From Rariglobus sp. (GTDB taxonomy: Bacteria; Verrucomicrobiota; Verrucomicrobiia; Opitutales; Opitutaceae), in the NCBI GenBank assembly GCA_029266495.1, contig JAQSWS010000003.1, positions 24,052 to 88,051 of the forward strand: DNA of 64,000 nucleotides. The letters are read 5' to 3'. Made by a program: the position numbers and the translations under genes. The notes under the pieces were generated by a model, which worked only from the letters and a program-made list of their open reading frames with translations, did not search any database and had not been told where the DNA came from. Positions 1 to 10,000 of the stretch are shown piece after piece. How positions within the stretch are numbered: position 1 is the stretch's first letter; the number at the start of each line of letters is the position of its first letter.

Positions 1-2533
1 AGGTCACCTGAATGAGATCGAGTGCGACGGTGTTGGCGGTGGAGGCGGGATCTTTCGCGGCCACCGTCACGCGCAGCGTGTGCGTGCCCGGCGAGAGGTT
101 GTTGATCTCGAAGAGGTGCCGCTGGAATTCGGTGATGAGGCCCTGGTAGCAGTTGACGGAGGTGGTGGCACCGCCGTTGACCGAGACGTTGAGCTTGCCG
201 AACGCGCCTCCCTTGGTGCCGATCAGGCGGACGCCGGTGCCGGTGAACGTGAAGTCCACATAGGCGCCGACGGTGGCGGACTCGGAACGAGTCTTGCCGT
301 AGTAGGCTTGGTCGGGCGCGGCGTCGGCGGTGAAGTGGGTCCAGGTGCCGGTGTAGACCACGCCGGTTCCGGGAGCGGCGTCACGCGCGGTGACGACCGG
401 GCTGGCGGCGGGCGCGACGGGGTTGCTCTGGAAGTAGTCGATCACGACAAGATTGCCGCTGGCAGCGGGATTCTTGGTCATGACCGTGGCGCGAAGCGTG
501 TGCGCGGCATTCAGCAAGGGGGTGAACGTGTGGAGCAGCACACGATTGCGCGGCACAGGCCAGTAGCAATCGACGAGCGCGGAGGCACCGTTGTCGAGGG
601 TGAGGAGAACCTTGCCCATGTTGGGGCCTTTGGCTCCGTAAACGCTGATGTTGGTGCCGGTGAACGTGTGCTGGACGTAGGCGCCCACACCGCCGGTGCT
701 CGACTTGGTGGAGAGGTAGAAGTCCGCGTCGGTTGCCACGTGAGTCCATGGCCCGGCGTAGGTCACGGTGGCGCCGGCAGGATTGTCCACAAACGTGACA
801 GGGGCCGGAGCCGCGGCGGAGCCACCGACATATTCGTGTGCGCCGATGTCCGCGTAACCGCCCGCGTAGAGCGGGTTGCCCCAGAAGTCCCGGCCGCCGT
901 TATCGAGGAGATCTCCCGGGAGGCCGAGCGCGGGGATGGCCATGCCTGCGTTGATGCAGGGCGAGTTCGCCAGGATCTGGAAGGGCTGGGTGTTGGTCAA
1001 CGTGTAGCCGTCGTTGTTCGGAGGCAGGACGGGCGTGCCGGCGAACTTGGGATCGGCGACGACCTTGTAGGGATCGTTCACGTCGGGCGTGTGGCCATAG
1101 TAGGCGTTGTGGGAGAAGACCGGGGCGGTCGGGTAGATCGCTGCGGCGACGTGGAAGATATTGTTGTAGTAATACGCGCCGGCGTAATCGCGCATTTTGA
1201 AGCCTTCGGGCCGGGTGGAGTAGAAGACGTTGTTGTAAACGTAGGCGGCATTGACCCCGGGATTGGGGTTCATCGCGAATTGGCAGCCGGTGAAAGTCTT
1301 GCGACCGTCGTTGACGCTCAGGTTGTAGCGATAATACGTGAATTTGGAACGGGTGTCGTCGGGCATGACGAGGAGGACGCCGCCCTCGTTTTCGTGCGTG
1401 TAGTTGTATTGGAATACATGTTTTCCGAGCGTGCCGAGATCGACGTCGAAGGCCTGCGAGTCGCCCTTGATTCCGTTGAGGATGTTGTTGCGGGTGCGGG
1501 CGACCTCGTTGAATTGAAACGTGATGTCACGCGTGTGGTAGCAGGACCACATGCCAGCGATCCAGCAGTCGCCGTCGTAGGTGGACAAGGTGCTGATGCC
1601 GGCGTCATATCCGGCGTTGCCTTCGATGAGAGCGCCTTTGGCACCGTTCAAGACGATGTGGTCGGCGCCGGTGCCGTCGAAGATATTGTTACGGATCTTG
1701 AGGTTGGTGGCCCAGAGGTCTTCGCGGCCGTTGTAGTTGCTTGCCGCCTTCATGTGGAGCCCGATGCACCAGTTGTCGCGGAAATAGTTCCCCTCGATGA
1801 GGAGTCCGTCCACCTGGACTTGGGCGCCGTTGTAGGCCATCTGCTCGACGTAGATGCCGCCGGACTGGTCGTAAATGCCTTGGGCGCGCACGGTGATGCC
1901 GCGCACATCGGTGATGTCGTTATTGACGATCTTCACATCCTTGTATTGGTGCACGACGCCGAGAGGCGTGCCATCGCCACCGAAGGCCACGCGAATACCC
2001 ATGCGACTCCCGTCGGCGCCCGCCGGGTTGGTGACGTGGAAATTTTGGAACGTGAAATACTGCTTGTTCACAAGCTGCACCGCCCACTTGGCGCCGTTGC
2101 CGTTGATGATGGGCTTGGGGTCGGCGGCGTTGCCATAGGCGTCGAAGGTGACGCGGTTGGTGGGGCTGGTGCCGGAACCGAGACCGACGTTGGCCGGGTT
2201 GAGGTCGCACTTCGGATAGAGCGTGCCGGTCCAGCTGCCGCCGCGTTTGAAGTAAACGTTGTCGCCGGCGGCGAACATCACGCCGTTGACCTTGGTCAAG
2301 GACTGCCAGGGCGCGGCGAGCGTTCCGGGGTTGCCGTCGCTTCCGGCGGCGGAATCCACGTAGTAATCCGCAGCGAGCGCGTCGGCGCACGGCAGAGCGA
2401 GAAACGTTGCGGCGAAGAGAAGGCGTTTGCGTCCGGCCGACAGGCGGGATTTCGCGAAACGACCGAGGGGATTTTGGGCAGGAGCCGATGCGCCGAAGAC
2501 GCGATCGGCGGACGCTGACGGGGTAGGATTCAT
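1..2533 (-). CDS. Secreted right-handed beta-helix protein with tandem C-terminal domains (3' end beyond window)
   Basis: Reading the minus strand from the ATG at 2533 gives at least 844 codons with no stop before the window edge, so the C-terminus is missing. The N-terminus has a basic stretch (SAGRKRLL), a hydrophobic segment and an Ala-x-Ala-type cleavage region (CADALAADYYVD), consistent with export. The body starts with DYYVDSAAGSDGNPGT, a motif typical of secreted parallel beta-helix and polysaccharide-lyase-like proteins. Many short N-rich strands follow (VKIVNNDITD, LKIRNNIFDG, FQYNYTHEN, YVYNNVFYS), as in right-handed beta-helices. After DIGAHEYVGG come two similar domains of roughly 125 residues (YAGPWTHVATDADFY and YTGTWTHFTADAAPD), probably jelly-roll carbohydrate-binding modules. 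Likely a surface or extracellular glycan-binding or glycan-cleaving protein. The enzyme class cannot be assigned. It lies 134 bp downstream of lacI with its own putative operator. Confidence 0.85.
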   Translation of the reverse strand, partial: MNPTPSASADRVFGASAPAQNPLGRFAKSRLSAGRKRLLFAATFLALPCADALAADYYVDSAAGSDGNPGTLAAPWQSLTKVNGVMFAAGDNVYFKRGGSWTGTLYPKCDLNPANVGLGSGTSPTNRVTFDAYGNAADPKPIINGNGAKWAVQLVNKQYFTFQNFHVTNPAGADGSRMGIRVAFGGDGTPLGVVHQYKDVKIVNNDITDVRGITVRAQGIYDQSGGIYVEQMAYNGAQVQVDGLLIEGNYFRDNWCIGLHMKAASNYNGREDLWATNLKIRNNIFDGTGADHIVLNGAKGALIEGNAGYDAGISTLSTYDGDCWIAGMWSCYHTRDITFQFNEVARTRNNILNGIKGDSQAFDVDLGTLGKHVFQYNYTHENEGGVLLVMPDDTRSKFTYYRYNLSVNDGRKTFTGCQFAMNPNPGVNAAYVYNNVFYSTRPEGFKMRDYAGAYYYNNIFHVAAAIYPTAPVFSHNAYYGHTPDVNDPYKVVADPKFAGTPVLPPNNDGYTLTNTQPFQILANSPCINAGMAIPALGLPGDLLDNGGRDFWGNPLYAGGYADIGAHEYVGGSAAAPAPVTFVDNPAGATVTYAGPWTHVATDADFYLSTKSSTGGVGAYVQHTFTGTNISVYGAKGPNMGKVLLTLDNGASALVDCYWPVPRNRVLLHTFTPLLNAAHTLRATVMTKNPAASGNLVVIDYFQSNPVAPAASPVVTARDAAPGTGVVYTGTWTHFTADAAPDQAYYGKTRSESATVGAYVDFTFTGTGVRLIGTKGGAFGKLNVSVNGGATTSVNCYQGLITEFQRHLFEINNLSPGTHTLRVTVAAKDPASTANTVALDLIQVT

Positions 2534-2616
2534 GATGCTATCGTTAGGGGTTTAACGCGGCGTGACCGCGCAGCACCGTTAGTAGAACGCCGCGGCATTC
2601 CACAATGACTTGCATG

Positions 2617-2631
2617 ATGAACTGTTAACTT
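2617..2631. promoter_or_regulatory. Putative LacI-family operator upstream of the beta-helix gene
   Basis: On the minus strand this reads AGTTAACAGTTCATC. It matches the perfect palindrome at 3778-3792 at 11 of 15 positions and keeps the core TTAACnGTT. It sits about 85-100 bp before the beta-helix start codon, in the gap after lacI. Operator function is inference. Confidence 0.45.
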
Positions 2632-2667
2632 TGCCTTCCGCCTCTAAAAAGGGAGGAGCTGCGCCGC

Positions 2668-3753
2668 CTAAGTCCGTGTTTTTTCGCTCGTGGTATGACC
2701 GGTGAACCGACCGAGCACGAAGGTGCCGTCCTCCGAAATGTAGTTTGAAATCGACCGGCTGAGCGTCTCTCCCGACTGCCAGTAATCTTCCACCTCCCAG
2801 CAGCGCGGCCTCGGTGCAAGACCGAGTTCGTTCCGGTCCAACAAAAGCGAGAGCATCTCGACCGCGCTGCTTCCGAGTCCCGCCAAGTCCGCACGCAATC
2901 CCGAGAGGCGGGTCTCGCCCACATTGGAGCTGAAGAGTGAAACATCCGCCGGCACCTTCAGGCCCATGGCTTGCAGCCAGCCCTGCACGCTTTTCGCGTG
3001 ATGCACCACGAGGACGTCCGGACGATGCGTTTCAAACCAGTTTCGAAAACCTTCGAGAGTCCAGGCGCCGGCGTAGGGGGGGAGACTCTGCCGGCTGCGT
3101 TGCTGCCACAGCAGGTAGGAAGCGGTGTAAACGCCGCGACGATTTTTGTCCTCCGTCGGTTCGATCACCAAGCCCACCCGGCGGTAGCCCACCCGCTTCA
3201 GCAGGTGATACGCCTCCAGCAACTCGTAATACAACGGGCGCTCCGTGCGATGCAGGTTGCGTGGCGTCCAGAGGGTTTTGCCGATCTCGACCGCCGCGAA
3301 ATGTTCCCATTGAAGAAACATGCGGGGGACCCGGTGGGCGAGGCGCGGCATAATGATTAGTCCGCGAATTCCGCGCGCGCGCAACATGCGCCCCAACTGG
3401 CGGTGCTCCGCGGGTTTTTCGGCGAGCAGAAAGGGCTCGATGTTGAATCCCACCTTGTGGGCGCGCTCGACCGCGCCCTCGTAAATGCGCCGTTGGAACT
3501 CGGCGCCGCCCTTGATCGCAAACTCAGTGATGAAGGCGAGCGTCTCGCGATAGTTGCGCCTGCCTTGGGGTTGACGAACCATCGACAGGGCCTTGGCCAG
3601 CAGCGGCGAGGGCTGATAGCCGGCTTTTTTCGCCGCGGCCTGGACGCGGGCCTGCGTGGCGGCGGAAATACGGCCCGCGCCGCGAAGTGCCAACGACACC
3701 GTGGCCACGCTTAATCCTGTCTGACGGGCCAGCTCGCGAATGGTGGATGCCAT
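2668..3753 (-). CDS. LacI/GalR-family transcriptional regulator
   Basis: 361 aa, the usual length for the family. Residues 1-55 form the LacI helix-turn-helix and hinge: TIRELARQTGLSVATVSLALRG, then RISAATQARVQAAAKKAGYQPS. The rest is a periplasmic-binding-protein-like effector domain; RGIRGLIIMPRL and DVSLFSSNVG fall where family members have the corresponding strands. The effector is probably a sugar, judging from the family and from the neighbouring beta-helix and GH94 genes, but it cannot be named. A perfect palindrome (3778-3792) begins 24 bp before the start codon, suggesting autoregulation and possibly control of the divergent PEP-CTERM gene. Related sites precede the beta-helix gene and the GH94 gene. 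Confidence 0.93.
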   Translation of the reverse strand: MASTIRELARQTGLSVATVSLALRGAGRISAATQARVQAAAKKAGYQPSPLLAKALSMVRQPQGRRNYRETLAFITEFAIKGGAEFQRRIYEGAVERAHKVGFNIEPFLLAEKPAEHRQLGRMLRARGIRGLIIMPRLAHRVPRMFLQWEHFAAVEIGKTLWTPRNLHRTERPLYYELLEAYHLLKRVGYRRVGLVIEPTEDKNRRGVYTASYLLWQQRSRQSLPPYAGAWTLEGFRNWFETHRPDVLVVHHAKSVQGWLQAMGLKVPADVSLFSSNVGETRLSGLRADLAGLGSSAVEMLSLLLDRNELGLAPRPRCWEVEDYWQSGETLSRSISNYISEDGTFVLGRFTGHTTSEKTRT

Positions 3754-3777
3754 AATGGGGCAGAGTGTTGGCGCAAA

Positions 3778-3792
3778 GATTAACCGTTAATC
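3778..3792. promoter_or_regulatory. Palindromic operator between lacI and the PEP-CTERM gene
   Basis: GATTAACCGTTAATC is a perfect 15-bp palindrome around a central base, typical of LacI-family operators. It lies in the 108-bp divergent gap, 24 bp from lacI and about 70 bp from the PEP-CTERM gene. It is the best-formed of three related sites in the window. Confidence 0.6.
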
Positions 3793-3861
3793 AACGAAAT
3801 AATCGAACGCGCGCATTGGACGGAGGTAGCCTCGCCCGTCACCCAAAATCCCTCTCTTCCT

Positions 3862-4659
3862 ATGAAAAAACTACTCCCTTGCTACGCGGGCCTTCTCCTT
3901 GGCGCCGCTGTCGGTTTGAGCGCCCAAACCACCAATCTCGTGTTACTCGATTTCGAGACCACGCAGTATCCGAATAACTTCCGCGTCCTGAATGCCAATG
4001 GCGCGACCCTCTCACAGACCACGAACGGAGGGGCAAACGATTTTATGAGGAGCGTGAACGGCAGCGGTGCCTCCATCGTGTATGATGCCAACGGCTCTGC
4101 GGAGAACATTTCAAATTTTACCGTGAGCAAAACAGTTTCGCTCAACGTGACGATGGATCTCAGCTTTTCCACCAGCGGGAATTCCTTCGGCATCTACATC
4201 ATCAATGCGGCCAACGAAGCCCAAGGCTATCTGGCTTTGTTTAACGTCAACAACTCGGGCTCCAACGATACCATTCGTTTCTCCAGCGCGGTGGTCAACC
4301 CGACTACTCCGTCTACGGTCGGCTCAATCCCCGCCGGCAGTTACGCGAACAACCAGGATCTGGGCATCGGGCCCACCGGGACCTTCAGCAGCTACTCTTT
4401 CAGCTATAGCATCAACGCAAACAACGAGGCGGTCCTCTCGATGACGGCCGGGGCTCAGACCAGCACGTATACCATCGCCGGCACGAGCGCCTTCACCAAC
4501 GTGGAGGTCGGTTTCCGTCTCGGCTCCAGCTCGGGCACGGTAGGCGTGGATAATTTCAACATCTCCACCACGGCGATCCCCGAACCTTCCACCTACGCGG
4601 CCCTGGCCGGTATTGCCGTCCTCGGCATGTGCCTCGCGCGCCGCCGCATTACTCACTAA
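3862..4659 (+). CDS. PEP-CTERM sorting-domain protein
   Basis: 265 aa. The N-terminal signal peptide is MKKLLPCYAGLLLGAAVGLSAQ, cleaved near Ala-Gln. The middle is rich in Ser, Thr, Asn and Gly with no cysteines after the signal, and looks like a secreted beta-sandwich that may bind glycan (LVLLDFETTQYPNNF; later VGVDNFNIST). The C-terminus is a textbook PEP-CTERM tripartite signal: IPEPSTYAALAG, a hydrophobic helix (IAVLGMCLA) and a basic end (RRRITH). In this family the signal is recognised by exosortase and the protein ends up in the envelope or extracellular matrix. No exosortase gene is in this window. It is divergent from lacI with a palindromic operator between them, so it may belong to the same regulon. 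Its specific function is unknown. Confidence 0.9.
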   Translation: MKKLLPCYAGLLLGAAVGLSAQTTNLVLLDFETTQYPNNFRVLNANGATLSQTTNGGANDFMRSVNGSGASIVYDANGSAENISNFTVSKTVSLNVTMDLSFSTSGNSFGIYIINAANEAQGYLALFNVNNSGSNDTIRFSSAVVNPTTPSTVGSIPAGSYANNQDLGIGPTGTFSSYSFSYSINANNEAVLSMTAGAQTSTYTIAGTSAFTNVEVGFRLGSSSGTVGVDNFNISTTAIPEPSTYAALAGIAVLGMCLARRRITH

Positions 4660-4713
4660 CGCTCACGTTCGTTTGTCCGCCCCGTCACCGCGTAATTTGC
4701 AGCCATTTCTTGC

Positions 4714-6111
4714 ATGAAGTCGTTTCAGTTGCCCGCCCGCACGCTCACGCTCGACGACTCTTGGGACGTCATCGTCGCGGGTGGCGGGCCTACGGGCTGC
4801 ACGGCGGCCGCGGCGGCGGCGAGAGAGGGTGCACGGACGCTTCTAATCGAGGCGTCCGGCTGCCTCGGCGGCTCCGGCACCTCGGCACTCGTGCCCGCGT
4901 GGTGTCCGTTCTCCGACAAGGAAAAGATCATCTATCGCGGGCTGGCGGAGAAGGTATTCACCGCCGCGAAGAAGGATGTGCGCCACGTCAAAGGCGGCGA
5001 TCTTGACTGGGTGCCGATCGACGCGGAGCGCCTCAAGCGCGTCTATGACGACCTTGTCACCGAGGCGGGCGCGTCAATTTTGTTTCACACGGTGCTTTCG
5101 TCGGTCGAGACGGAAGCCGGGGGCACGGTTTCGACGATCGTCGTGAGCAACAAGGCGGGTCTGACCGCGTTGCGCGCGAAGGTTTATATCGACTGCACGG
5201 GCGATGCCGACCTTGCCGCCTGGGCGGGTGCGGAGACGCACAAGGGGGACGAGCGCGGCGCGATGCAGCCGGGGACGCATTGTTTCATCCTCACCAATGT
5301 CGATGAATATGCCTACCGGCATGGCCCTGCTTTGTATTGGACAAATCCAGCCAGCCCCATCCATGCGATTCTGGCGTCGGGTCGCTACCCGGAGATCCCG
5401 GACCACCACATCTGCAACAATCTGGTGGGACCGGGTGCGGTGGGATTCAACGCGGGGCATCTTTTCCACGTGGACAACACCGATCCCGAAGGCATGTCGC
5501 GCGCGTTGGTGGCGGGCCGTCGCATGGCGGTCGCCTATCGCGATGCCCTGGCGGAGTTTTTTCCCGCGGCTTTCGGCAACGCCTTTCTCGCCACGACCGG
5601 GTCGGTCGTGGGGATTCGCGAAACACGCCGCGTCGTCGGCGACTACGTGCTGACCCTGCAGGATTATCTGGATCGCCGGGTGTTTGATGACGAGATCTGC
5701 CGCAATTCCTATTTCATTGACCTGCACGAAACCAAGAAAGAGCTCGCCGCGAAGGGCGAGGACTGGGTTTCACGTTTTGCCCATTACGGCAAAGGCGAGT
5801 CGCACGGCATCCCGTATCGCTGCCTCACTCCTCGCGGGTTGAAGAACGTGCTCGTGGCGGGGCGGTCCATTTCGTGCGAACGCATTGTCCAGGGCAGCAT
5901 CCGCGTGATGCCGGTGTGCCTGGCGATGGGCGAGGCGGCAGGCGTGGCCGCGGCGCTCGCCGCCGCCGGTCCTGTCGTCGATATCCACCAGCTGGATACG
6001 GATCTTTTGCGCGAACGTCTGCGGGCCGAGGGTGGTTATTTGCCCGAGCTTCCGGGCGAAACGGTTCGCCTGGCGACGCCGATGATCGTGAGCGCTGCGG
6101 TCGTGGCTTGA
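4714..6111 (+). CDS. FAD-dependent oxidoreductase (FAD_oxidored family)
   Basis: 465 aa. A Rossmann FAD-binding motif is at residues ~15-40: WDVIVAGGGPTGCTAAAAAA, with the ribose-binding acidic residue in LLIEASG. It is followed by the CLGGSGTSAL stretch typical of this family. A C-terminal FAD-contact region reads RCLTPRGLKNVLVAGRSISC and MGEAAGVAAALA, in which the cofactor's second contact usually lies. No signal peptide is visible, so it is probably cytoplasmic. Members are abundant in Verrucomicrobiota and Planctomycetota, often beside glycan genes, but their substrates are mostly unknown. It lies 54 bp after the PEP-CTERM gene on the same strand and could be cotranscribed. A GC-rich palindromic stretch (GGCGCCGGCGCC, about 6134-6145) follows the stop codon. 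Confidence 0.9.
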   Translation: MKSFQLPARTLTLDDSWDVIVAGGGPTGCTAAAAAAREGARTLLIEASGCLGGSGTSALVPAWCPFSDKEKIIYRGLAEKVFTAAKKDVRHVKGGDLDWVPIDAERLKRVYDDLVTEAGASILFHTVLSSVETEAGGTVSTIVVSNKAGLTALRAKVYIDCTGDADLAAWAGAETHKGDERGAMQPGTHCFILTNVDEYAYRHGPALYWTNPASPIHAILASGRYPEIPDHHICNNLVGPGAVGFNAGHLFHVDNTDPEGMSRALVAGRRMAVAYRDALAEFFPAAFGNAFLATTGSVVGIRETRRVVGDYVLTLQDYLDRRVFDDEICRNSYFIDLHETKKELAAKGEDWVSRFAHYGKGESHGIPYRCLTPRGLKNVLVAGRSISCERIVQGSIRVMPVCLAMGEAAGVAAALAAAGPVVDIHQLDTDLLRERLRAEGGYLPELPGETVRLATPMIVSAAVVA

Positions 6112-6225
6112 GGCGGTCGCGCGGCGGCAGGGCTGGCGCCGGCGCCCCGCCGTTCGTGGCAGGTGAGATGGACGAGGCACGCCGCAAGCGGCGGCTCTAC
6201 ATCGGAGACGACACGCCGGCGGGGT

Positions 6226-7023
6226 TCAGCGGGAATACACCAGCGGGGTCGATGTGCCGGCGGGTTCGGGAGGAGGAGCCGGCGGGGCCCAGTCAAAGAG
6301 CTGCACGATGGCGATGTTGGGCTCGTCCGCGCGGTTCGATTTTTCAGGCCGGTCGCGGAGAATCACGAGGATGCGGCCGGCGCCGCTAATGGGAAGGGGA
6401 GTGCTCGAAAGCAGTCTCCAATCACCGTTCTCAAGCTGGGCGGCCGCGCGGAAGGGCATGCGTTTGACGCCCTCGGTGATCGGGACCTGGGTCTTGTCGC
6501 GAGGTGGCAGGGTGAGTTGCCGGCTGGCGATGTTGATGGCGATGGGCAGGCGTGAAAAATTGCGGAATTCGATCGTGCCGGCGGGGTGCGCGGCCGGAGA
6601 GTTGTCGAGGACGACGCAGTCGTAGACCATGGCGGCCTCTTTGCTCACCTGGCCCTGGCTGTTGGGAAGGACCTTGCGGGAGGTGACCTTTGCATCGTCG
6701 CCCGGGACGAGAATGACCAGGGCCTGTTGAATCTCCGGAGGCACGGTGATTGTGCAGGCGGTCTGTCGCTGGGGTTTGCCGTCCACTTCGACCATTTTGA
6801 AAAGCACGATGGAGTTCTCGGCGGATTCATAGGTGGTGGAAAAACTGCGGGGAAACACGGCGAGTTCCTGCGGGGCTTTTCCGGCCTGGAACTGAAGGTT
6901 GAGGTCGTAGGTGCCCCAGGCGAGGAGGCGGAACTGGACGGCCCGGGCCGGCGAGGCGCAAACGATGAAGGCGAGGGCGAGCCCGAAGGCGGCCGCCATG
7001 AGGCGTGTGGGATTAGATGTCAT
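6226..7023 (-). CDS. Secreted protein of unknown function
   Basis: 265 aa. A signal peptide is clear (MAAAFGLALAFIVCASPARA, cleaved before VQFRLL). The mature part looks like two beta-rich halves with no cysteine-rich or catalytic motif that I recognise: an N-terminal half starting FRLLAWGTYDLNLQFQ, and a second half with PAGTIEFRNFSRLPIAINIA and GRILVILRDRP. It ends in a Pro-rich tail (APPAPPPEPAG). The start codon overlaps the last 11 bases of the upstream pilin-like gene, so the two are almost certainly cotranslated and may act together at the cell envelope. Homologues in Opitutaceae are generally annotated as hypothetical. I do not assign a function. Confidence 0.8.
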   Translation of the reverse strand: MTSNPTRLMAAAFGLALAFIVCASPARAVQFRLLAWGTYDLNLQFQAGKAPQELAVFPRSFSTTYESAENSIVLFKMVEVDGKPQRQTACTITVPPEIQQALVILVPGDDAKVTSRKVLPNSQGQVSKEAAMVYDCVVLDNSPAAHPAGTIEFRNFSRLPIAINIASRQLTLPPRDKTQVPITEGVKRMPFRAAAQLENGDWRLLSSTPLPISGAGRILVILRDRPEKSNRADEPNIAIVQLFDWAPPAPPPEPAGTSTPLVYSR

Positions 7024-10000
7024 TGGCGGAAAGCCAGCGGAACGAGATGATTTTGAACCGGCGCCCGAACGTTTGGTTGCCGGCGATGGTGAGGTTGGCG
7101 GGAGCGACCGTGGCGGCGTCGGTGGTATTCACATATTCGTGGGTTCGCTGGACGACGGCTTCACACCAGGCGCGACCGACGACTTCGCCGGTGACGGGGT
7201 TTTGTGTATCGCCATAGGCACGGATGCGGAAGGTGTCGGAGCGGGCGGTGAGTGAAGGGCCGAGGGCGGTGAGCAGGTCGGCTTGGGACAGATAACCCGG
7301 GGTGAGCGAGGCGCGGGACGCGGCGGATTGCGTCGTGTCGGGAGCGGTGTTGGCGGTGTTCACGGTGCCCGAATAAACGATTTGTTGCTCAAGATCGGGA
7401 GGGACCTTTCCGGAGCTGTCCTTGATGTCGCGGGGGTAAGTATCGGCGGGCAGACCATCGCCCGCGCTGTCTTGGTTGACGGCACCCGCATCGATGGCGG
7501 CCTGCAGAACACCTTTCAATCCGGTGCGGTCCGCGACGAGGCGGCGATTGACGAAATCCGCGAGGGAGAGGAAGGGGCCGCGAGCGCGGATTTCGGCGAC
7601 GATCTTGGGGGCGAGATCGTCGATCTGGGCGTCCGAGAGAATGCGATAGCCCATCCACGTGTCATTGACCGTGATGCCGGTAAACGGGCGGGAACGGGCG
7701 GTGGTGAAGCGGGAGAACGGGTGCTTGTTGAGCGGGTCGGCGGGGTCGGTGGCGACGCCGTTATGACTGTGGAGCAGGGCGCGCCACGCCTGGACGGAGG
7801 TGGAGTTGACGTTGAAGCCGCCGTTGACGCGGAGGTGGGCGGCGGATTGCCCGACGGTTTTGAGCGCGGTGACGTCGCCGGCGGTGGCGGCGCCGCTGGT
7901 CCAGACAAACTCATGCCGGCTGTTGGGCAGGTGATAATTGACGGCTCCGGCCTGGGCAACGGTGAGCGTGTCGGGGACGGTGGAGAAAAAATAGCCGTCC
8001 CAGAGCGCCTGGTTGAGCCAGTAGGAAAGATCGTAGATGCGATTGAACACCGCCTTGCCGGGAAAGCCGGTGGGATCCGAGAGGGCGAACGAGTCGTCGG
8101 TGGACAACACCGTGAACGACGCGTTGCGATTCACGTAGAGATTGGCGTGCGAATTGCCGATGGCGTAGGCGGGGTTGAGGTTGATGAGCGAGGCGTTGGC
8201 GTGCTGCAGCTGGGCGATCGAGAACAGCGGGACGTCCGGGGACGGGAACTCGCGGATGACCGTGTTCTGCGCGCCGCCCGACGTGATGGAAACCCGGGTG
8301 CCGGAGGAGACGCGGCCCTGGGCGTCGGCGTTGGGAATGTCGTGCTTGGTCAAATTCAACGTCGTGCCGCTGACGGGCGGCTCCACATAAAATTCCGTGA
8401 GGTAGGAGGGATTGAAGTTGGATCGATAACCGCTGCTGACCTGCTCGACGAAGGGTTTGCGCAGCATGATGGAGGCTTGGGGATTGAGCGTGGAAAGCCA
8501 GCGGGGGGCGCCCGGATTGGGCTTGTCCAGCCGGTCCTGCGGATTGGATTCCGGCGGCGTGGTCGGCAGATCCGACATCATCAGCTCGAGGCGGTGATAA
8601 ATGAGCGGTTCACCGGTGTTTTGAGGCGGGATCTTGAGGCTGTTCAGGTTGAACCGCCATTCGAGCCCGGCGCCGAGGATTTTTTGATAGGCGTTGGCGC
8701 GCAGGAATTGCCGCACGGCGGTGATGTCGCCGGGGGGAATCGAGGCGGGGAGCGGCTCGGTCAGCAGCACCTCCATGCGCGCGGAGTTGTAAGTCGACGG
8801 GGTGGTTTGGGGGAAGCATTCCAGGAAGATCGTCTGGGTTTGGGCGACGATGTATTGGTTGAAGGGAACCTCGCCCTGCATGCGCACGGCATTGTTGACA
8901 CCGACATCGTTCCTGAGGGCGCCGCGGTCGCTTAGCCGTGAGACACCGCTTTTATAAAGCGTGCCGTCATGTCCATCGGGACTGTCGATCGCGTCGCAGA
9001 TCGTGAAGATGCGGCTTTCGCCGGGATCCATGTCTTGGGAAACCTCCAGCTTGAAGCGGAAGTATTCGGCTTCGGTGTCGGAGGTGTTTTCTCCATATTC
9101 CTTGGTGACAATGGGGCTGGAGCCGTGCTTCACGCGTATCACCATCAGATCGAAATCCTCGGGCTCGAGGGCGGGGTTGGTGGGCGACACGGGGCTGTAA
9201 GCGCCGGTCCGATAACGAAGCCCCGCGCCCGTGGTGGAGGCCGGCACGAGGTTGGAGTATTGGACGCAGAACTCGTAGGTCCTGGCGGCGAGTTTGACGT
9301 TGTAGGGATTCCACAGCGTGACGACCGGCATGATGTTGAAATCAGGCGGGGTGTCGGTGGCAGGACAGGTGAGGTTGTATCCCATGCGCAAATACGTGAT
9401 GACGGGAGCGACGCCGGGGTGCGTGGCGGACTGCTGCCTGGGCTGAAGCGCGGCCGCGCCGGCGGACGCATTGGCGAATTCGCGCAGCAACTGCCATTTG
9501 GGGAGGCTGTATCTGGAGGTGTCGGCAGGGTCTCCCGGGGTGATGTAATCGTCGTTGGCCGAGGGAGGCGAAGAGGGGGTGGGATTTGACGCCGAGGATC
9601 TGAGCCAAGAGCCGAGATCGCGCTTGAGGCCGCCTTTGGCGACGTCCACGGGGAGGCTGTAGGAGTCGAGCGTGAGATCGTGAAAACGGCTTTTGACGGC
9701 GCGTCCGAGAGCGCTTTGTCCGACCGAGTCGGTGTTGGCCAAGGGAAGCTGGGAGAGCGAAAGCACCTTGGGAAGCGTGGCGAGGAACGCGGAGTCGGTG
9801 CCCGGGAAGGCGGAGCCCAGCTTGGTATCCGCAGTGTCTTGTCCGATCGCTTCAATCCCAAGGCGTTCTGCATTGATGAACCGATAATCAGCGGCTTGGG
9901 CGGCGGTGGTGGGCGGAGTGACGGCGGCGGGGTTTTCCCAAGGGGCGCTCAGGGACGCCTTGGCCTTTATTCCCTCGTCGCCGATCCAGTAGGCAAAATG

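Noticed and set aside
80..2518. A long open frame on the plus strand (812 codons) opposite the beta-helix gene
   Set aside because: Its product is an improbable Val/Gly/Asp/Arg-rich sequence, while the minus strand encodes an exported protein with clear repeats. It is a by-product of high GC content.
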